Assembly: GCA_016787295.1 (NCBI GenBank)
Contig: JAEUUX010000291.1
Coordinates: 23,508-87,507 of the forward strand
Length of the DNA stretch: 64,000 bases
Reading direction: 5' to 3'
Source: Chitinophagales bacterium
GTDB lineage: Bacteria; Bacteroidota; Bacteroidia; Chitinophagales; UBA2359
Shown: piece after piece, positions 61,101 through 64,000 of the stretch
Layout: every line of letters starts with the position of its first letter
Position numbering within the stretch: the first letter of the stretch is position 1
Notes under the pieces: generated by a model
What the model saw: only the letters and a program-made list of their open reading frames with translations
What the model was told of the DNA's origin: nothing
Database searches by the model: none
Position numbers and translations under genes: made by a program

Positions 61101-63355
61101 TTAATGCCAATACAGGCACATTCACCACCGAAGGACATAGCCCCGGCACCTATACATTTGCCTATACACAAGCAGGCATAGGTGGCTGTTCGGCAGATGG
61201 AGCCAGCGTTACCATTACCATCGATGCTCCAATAGTGGCAGGAACCGACACCGCTGACGAGTACTGTAATGGTACAGGCAACATCATCAACTTGTTTAGT
61301 CTTGTACCCGACGCAGTTGTTGGTGGTGCTTGGTCGACACCCAATATCGCACCCGACGCAGGAACATTTAGCCCACTGTTTGGCACATGGAGCATTGGCA
61401 ACCACACACCCGGTAGCTATGATTTTGCCTATACCATCGCCAGCAGCAATGCTTGCCCTACCGATACTGCTTGGGTGAATATCACCATCGACGGACGTAA
61501 TTATGCAGGAGAAGATAACAATGCTTTGTTTTGTTCGCAACAAGATACTTTGTTAAACCTCAATAGTTTTATAGAAAATCAACCAGTAGGAGGAGTTTGG
61601 ATTGTTACTAACGGAATACCCACGCCCGCCAGTGCCTTCAATGCCATCAATGGCACATTCCAAGTCACCGGTCAATTTCCTGATATTTATGGATTTACCT
61701 ATATTGTAGATGATTCAGGAATATGTCCTGCTGATAGCGCAACGGTTGTCATCACAATTACAAATGCCACCAATGCAGGCACAGGGGGCATTTTTACGAT
61801 TTGTAATAATGATACCAATTTGGTGAATTTGGCAGATATTGTGAATGGAGAAGACCCCAATGGCATTTGGGAACTCAACGATACGTCTGCTATTCCACCT
61901 GCTAATGCCTTTGATACCGCCAATGGCACGTTTAATCCCGATGCCATAAGTCCCGATACCTATACGTTTAACTATATTACACAAAACGGCACACAATGTG
62001 GCAGTGACACGGCTTTGGCAATTGTCAATATCATTCTACCGCCTAATGCAGGCATTGATACCGATACGACTATTTGCAACGATACACCTGATGTAGTAAA
62101 CTTAAACAATTTGTTGCAAAGCGAACAGAGTGGAGGCATGTGGTCGATAGCTTCGGATAATCCGATTTTTCCTGCAACAGCTTTCAATGCCGCTAACGCA
62201 ACTTTCAACACTGCTGGTTTAATGGCACAAACCTATACACTGCAATACATTGTAGCAGGTGGTAATGCTTGTCAATCTGATACGGCTTTTGTGAGCATTA
62301 CGGTCGAGTTGTGCAATTGTCCCAATGTGCCTACGCCTACTTTGGTGAGCAATGATACTATTAGTGGTTGTGCTGGCACTATCAACGAAACGGCTTTTGT
62401 GGTGAGTACCGCTGCTGGCACAAATGTGGCATGGTACGATGCCCCAAGCAATGGCAACCTTTTGTCGACAGGTATAGAGTTTTATCCCGATACAGTAGGA
62501 ACATATTATGCTTTTGCGGTTGATGTGGCTACATCTTGCATGAGCGATTCTTTGGTATTTTTCTATAATGTGGTATCGATGGAAAACGCTGCCAATTTCA
62601 GTTTGTCGGATACTTTGGTTTGTGTGAATACCGATGTAACAGCAACTATCAATGGCACTCCTATTGCTGGATCCGCCTATACTTGGGATTTTGAAGGCAG
62701 TGGCACTCAAAATACGGCGACACCTACGCCTGTCTCTTGGGTAACCGATGGAACAAATATCGTTAGCCTTATTGTGAGCATGGGTACTTGTGCCGATACT
62801 GCGCAGCAAGTTGTTAATGTGGCAAGTGTTAGCGCTGCTTTTTCGAATGATAATATAACCATAGAACAAGGTGATGATGTGACCTTAAATCTACTCGCCG
62901 AGTCAAGCATTGGCAGTCCATTGACGATTGAGTGGACACCTGCTACCGACCTTAGTTGCGATGACTGTACATCACCTGTAGCATCTCCGCCGGGCAATAC
63001 AACCTATACCGTATTGATGAGCGACGAACTGGGGTGCAGCGCCGAAGCCGATGTGACAATAACCGTCATTCGTCCTAACAAATTGCGCGTGCCGACTGCT
63101 TTTTCGCCCAATGGTGATGATGTGAACGACATTTTTAGGGCTGTTGGTTACAATGTTCGTTCGTTGAGCATGAAAGTATATGACCGTTGGGGAACACTGA
63201 TGTATAGTGCCGAAACCGATGATTTATTGGTAGGTTGGGACGGCTTACACAATGGCTTGAACGCACCGCTTGGGGTATATGTCTATTATATTGATGTGGT
63301 ATATACCGACGACAAAACAGAGCATGTTCAGGGCAATGTGACCTTGGTGCGGTAA
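58136..63355 (+). CDS. Large repeat-containing secreted protein with gliding-motility-type (T9SS type B) C-terminal domain
   Basis: 1739 residues with a signal peptide ending SLTTLAQ. After an N-terminal beta domain (about 25-200) come Ig-like/PKD-like modules (WYDDPNGVGN, later WYDAPSNGN). From about residue 420 to 1420 there are nine to ten related ~85-residue units built on C-N-x...N-L...GG-x-W...G-x-Y-x-F-x-Y...CP-x-D, for example ICNNDTNLVNLADIV and YCNGTGNIINLFSLV. A PKD-like module (YTWDFEGSGTQN) and the type B sorting domain end the protein (VPTAFSPNGDDVNDIFRAVG, MKVYDRWGTLMYS, GWDGLHNG). This points to a cell-surface adhesin or matrix protein exported by T9SS; the ligand is unknown. 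Confidence 0.88.
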   Translation: MPYSLFHKPIVLFWLCSLCYSLTTLAQCPPIGFDINGGTLVNGVLYFECNAPIANLSAWDFATAGGYITPGYTINVQTDGFSDLENTLFVYNGSNATGTPQFHWSASASILGGTWMGPLPINSNFDAIQEYLDPTLFYSVEWCDYPAGFFPPDGDFPYTITDNATGLVLGSGIFSHNGVQECFTVNVDPPLGIAQFSGAGVTNLGNGNGTGSFNPALAGVGTHTITYSWNSQNGCSGTATQTVVVGTPPPTIPPQNLTYCQGEAAIALTATGQNILWYDDPNGVGNVIPYIPNTDAAGTFTYYVSQTLPNCIESDLVPIEVTVLAAPIASFSLSPNPICTGQTLMADYNGTEPPANLTFEWTTPIGNNSSSSIIINDISLAEEGDYSLIITQNGCSSEAVTQSLIVTTPPESPTVLGEANICNDPFNGSTINLNDLILSGSTDGVWTDSDNSGAVGSVDNLNFDGIPAGNYVFIYALDICGTVEEYLVTVTVAECGCPSVETIAPVGTLCNVDGTFDLTNLQITTQAGTWSIGQIPIGPIPATINGTIFDATNANPGQYEVIFTLNNPVPPGCPNISSQFIDVIPPPFTGIGNTVLVCNNQNQDLVLADYVEGEQPFGTWQLFVGNPTPGAVNFVNNTFNPFGQTAGVYSFSYSIQGSGANCPSDITTLTFQVGAPAVVGTDTSITACNNQSTPISLSQTLQGEQSGGLWTLASGTPPGGFSPAFATFNPDGQATGIHAFNYTINTNNGCPAASAQVAINVVQPIGANVTPNVSVCNSNANGSSIINFVDLITAGSTAGEWTDTDNSGASGAFSNLDFTGVPTGAYTFTYSLSQDPCEPISYTVAVTVQNCACPDVTTITPSEVCNSLNAFDLNTLLFPTTQAGTWAITATPNGSNPATISGADFIPTNADTGDYQLTYTLTNPSASPTCPDSSVQTLTVVAQPQAGTDATDNICNTATTPLNLLSYLPDADAGGTWSSTGLAPDAGAFNANTGTFTTEGHSPGTYTFAYTQAGIGGCSADGASVTITIDAPIVAGTDTADEYCNGTGNIINLFSLVPDAVVGGAWSTPNIAPDAGTFSPLFGTWSIGNHTPGSYDFAYTIASSNACPTDTAWVNITIDGRNYAGEDNNALFCSQQDTLLNLNSFIENQPVGGVWIVTNGIPTPASAFNAINGTFQVTGQFPDIYGFTYIVDDSGICPADSATVVITITNATNAGTGGIFTICNNDTNLVNLADIVNGEDPNGIWELNDTSAIPPANAFDTANGTFNPDAISPDTYTFNYITQNGTQCGSDTALAIVNIILPPNAGIDTDTTICNDTPDVVNLNNLLQSEQSGGMWSIASDNPIFPATAFNAANATFNTAGLMAQTYTLQYIVAGGNACQSDTAFVSITVELCNCPNVPTPTLVSNDTISGCAGTINETAFVVSTAAGTNVAWYDAPSNGNLLSTGIEFYPDTVGTYYAFAVDVATSCMSDSLVFFYNVVSMENAANFSLSDTLVCVNTDVTATINGTPIAGSAYTWDFEGSGTQNTATPTPVSWVTDGTNIVSLIVSMGTCADTAQQVVNVASVSAAFSNDNITIEQGDDVTLNLLAESSIGSPLTIEWTPATDLSCDDCTSPVASPPGNTTYTVLMSDELGCSAEADVTITVIRPNKLRVPTAFSPNGDDVNDIFRAVGYNVRSLSMKVYDRWGTLMYSAETDDLLVGWDGLHNGLNAPLGVYVYYIDVVYTDDKTEHVQGNVTLVR

Positions 63356-63407
63356 ACTACCCAAACTCAAATAAAAACATAATATATTTATCAAATTTAG
63401 CAGTATA

Positions 63408-63827
63408 ATGACAGCAACAAAAATAACAGTTCAAGCAACTGTGTTAGGCAATTCAGGTAAAGTTTGGGAGTGTTATACCAGCCCTAAACATATTGTCGGG
63501 TGGAATTTTGCGAGCCTTGATTGGCATTGCCCCTCTGCCAGCAACGACCTACAAGTAGGAGGAAAATACATAGCCCGAATGGAAGCCAAAGACGGAAGTT
63601 TTGGGTTCGACTTTTGGGCGGTATATGACGAAATAATAACCAACAAAAAATTGGCTTATACAATGGGTGATGGCAGGCAAGCAGCCGTGATTTTTGATGG
63701 TATGCAAAATAATACCACTACAGTCACTATTACTTTTGAGGCAGAAAACGTTAATCCTGTTGATTTACAAAAAACGGGTTGGCAGGCAATTCTGAACAAT
63801 TTTAAACAGTATGTCGAGTCGATATAA
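63408..63827 (+). CDS. SRPBCC/AHSA1 (Activator of Hsp90 ATPase homologue)-like protein
   Basis: 139 residues with the START/Bet v1-like fold of AHSA1 proteins: VWECYTSPKHIVGWNFAS near the N-terminus, FDFWAVYDEI in the middle and C-terminal GWQAILNNFKQYVE. These bind hydrophobic ligands; the physiological role is generally unknown. A long terminator hairpin follows. Confidence 0.87.
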   Translation: MTATKITVQATVLGNSGKVWECYTSPKHIVGWNFASLDWHCPSASNDLQVGGKYIARMEAKDGSFGFDFWAVYDEIITNKKLAYTMGDGRQAAVIFDGMQNNTTTVTITFEAENVNPVDLQKTGWQAILNNFKQYVESI

Positions 63828-63838
63828 TTAGGTAGATG

Positions 63839-63886
63839 CCAAACCCGCCCCGTCTCTCCTGCTATGGAGAGATAGGGCGGGTTTGG
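63839..63886. terminator. Long hairpin between convergent genes
   Basis: Stem ccaaacccgccc / gggcgggtttgg (12 bp) plus an inner stem tctctcc / ggagaga. T tract on the plus side is weak. Probably terminates both convergent genes. Confidence 0.6.
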
Positions 63887-63911
63887 TGTTTATAGGTAAA
63901 GGCAATATGGA

Positions 63912-64000
63912 TTATTTTTTCTGTTTCTTGTCTTTGTCTTCTTCTTCGCCGCTTATTTGTTCTGCGAATTTTTTCATTATTTCTTCGTTAACATAGCTTC
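63912..64000 (-). CDS. 3' end of a minus-strand gene, product unknown (partial)
   Basis: The minus strand is open from the window edge to a TAA at 63912-63914. The last residues read SYVNEEIMKKFAEQISGEEE followed by a Lys/Asp-rich tail. Too short to assign a family; the charged tail suggests a cytoplasmic protein end. Confidence 0.5.
   Translation of the reverse strand, partial: SYVNEEIMKKFAEQISGEEEDKDKKQKK

Noticed and set aside
59000..62997. Several frames antisense to the large adhesin-like gene
   Set aside because: The sense frame is continuous over 1739 codons with repeats and a sorting domain; antisense frames have no family features.

Overview
The window looks like a chromosomal segment of a Bacteroidota bacterium, most likely from the Saprospiria/Chitinophagia side. 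The evidence is AT-rich DNA (judged by eye), weak Shine-Dalgarno use, and many upstream copies of the Bacteroidota -7 box TAnnTTTG, some with a TTTG -33 box. Protein evidence includes two type IX secretion (T9SS) sorting domains, the Bacteroidota-restricted families DUF4293 and DUF3098, and an F-type ATP synthase cluster in the order atpB-E-F-H-A-G without atpD/atpC. Most of the window is housekeeping sequence with few accessory insertions.

Layout. 1-2.1 kb: penicillin-binding protein 2. 2.3-4.8 kb (minus): ECF sigma factor, a one-TM/beta-barrel protein and a lipoprotein. 5.0-8.5 kb (minus): GNAT acetyltransferase, Kup K+ transporter and a biotin carrier protein. 8.5-10.1 kb: an apparently complete IS with 14-bp inverted repeats and a 6-bp target duplication. 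10.4-12.9 kb: rfbA and nrnA (minus), diverging from ndk (plus). 13.2-16.1 kb: a three-gene signalling cluster (stand-alone TonB-plug-like protein, YfiR-like protein, histidine kinase). 16-24 kb: HtrA protease, tcdA, DUF4293, thioesterase, a large LVIVD/choice-of-anchor-B secreted protein, aldose 1-epimerase and DUF3098. 24.4-26 kb: DUF4139 (MuiA-like) protein. 26.3-34.9 kb: the ATP synthase cluster, interrupted by three paralogous PD-(D/E)XK-nuclease-like genes (one frameshifted at an A10 run), then a PhnP-like hydrolase. 35-41.2 kb: smc and mnmG, with three parS sites upstream of mnmG and two inverted copies of a GC-rich repeat. 41.2-49.5 kb: small membrane protein, oligoendopeptidase F, purine nucleoside phosphorylase, mutL and a UvrD/RecB-like helicase-nuclease. 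49.9-52.5 kb: T9SS-secreted clan GH-A glycoside hydrolase with discoidin-like modules. 52.8-64 kb: a FadJ/FadB-type beta-oxidation protein, a damaged HNH gene, riboflavin synthase, a membrane protein, a lipoprotein, an orphan paaC, a 1739-residue T9SS type-B adhesin-like protein, an AHSA1/SRPBCC protein and the 3' end of a minus-strand gene.

Themes. The three parS sites beside mnmG, with smc next to them, suggest an origin-proximal chromosome-organisation region. The most unusual content is (i) the trio of nuclease-like genes inside the ATP synthase cluster, (ii) the plug-like/YfiR/histidine-kinase locus, where an outer-membrane-receptor-like plug without a barrel may feed a periplasmic sensor, and (iii) a dispersed GC-rich repeat (three copies), one of which lies in the predicted smc 5' leader. 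No rRNA, tRNA, CRISPR array or prophage was recognised.
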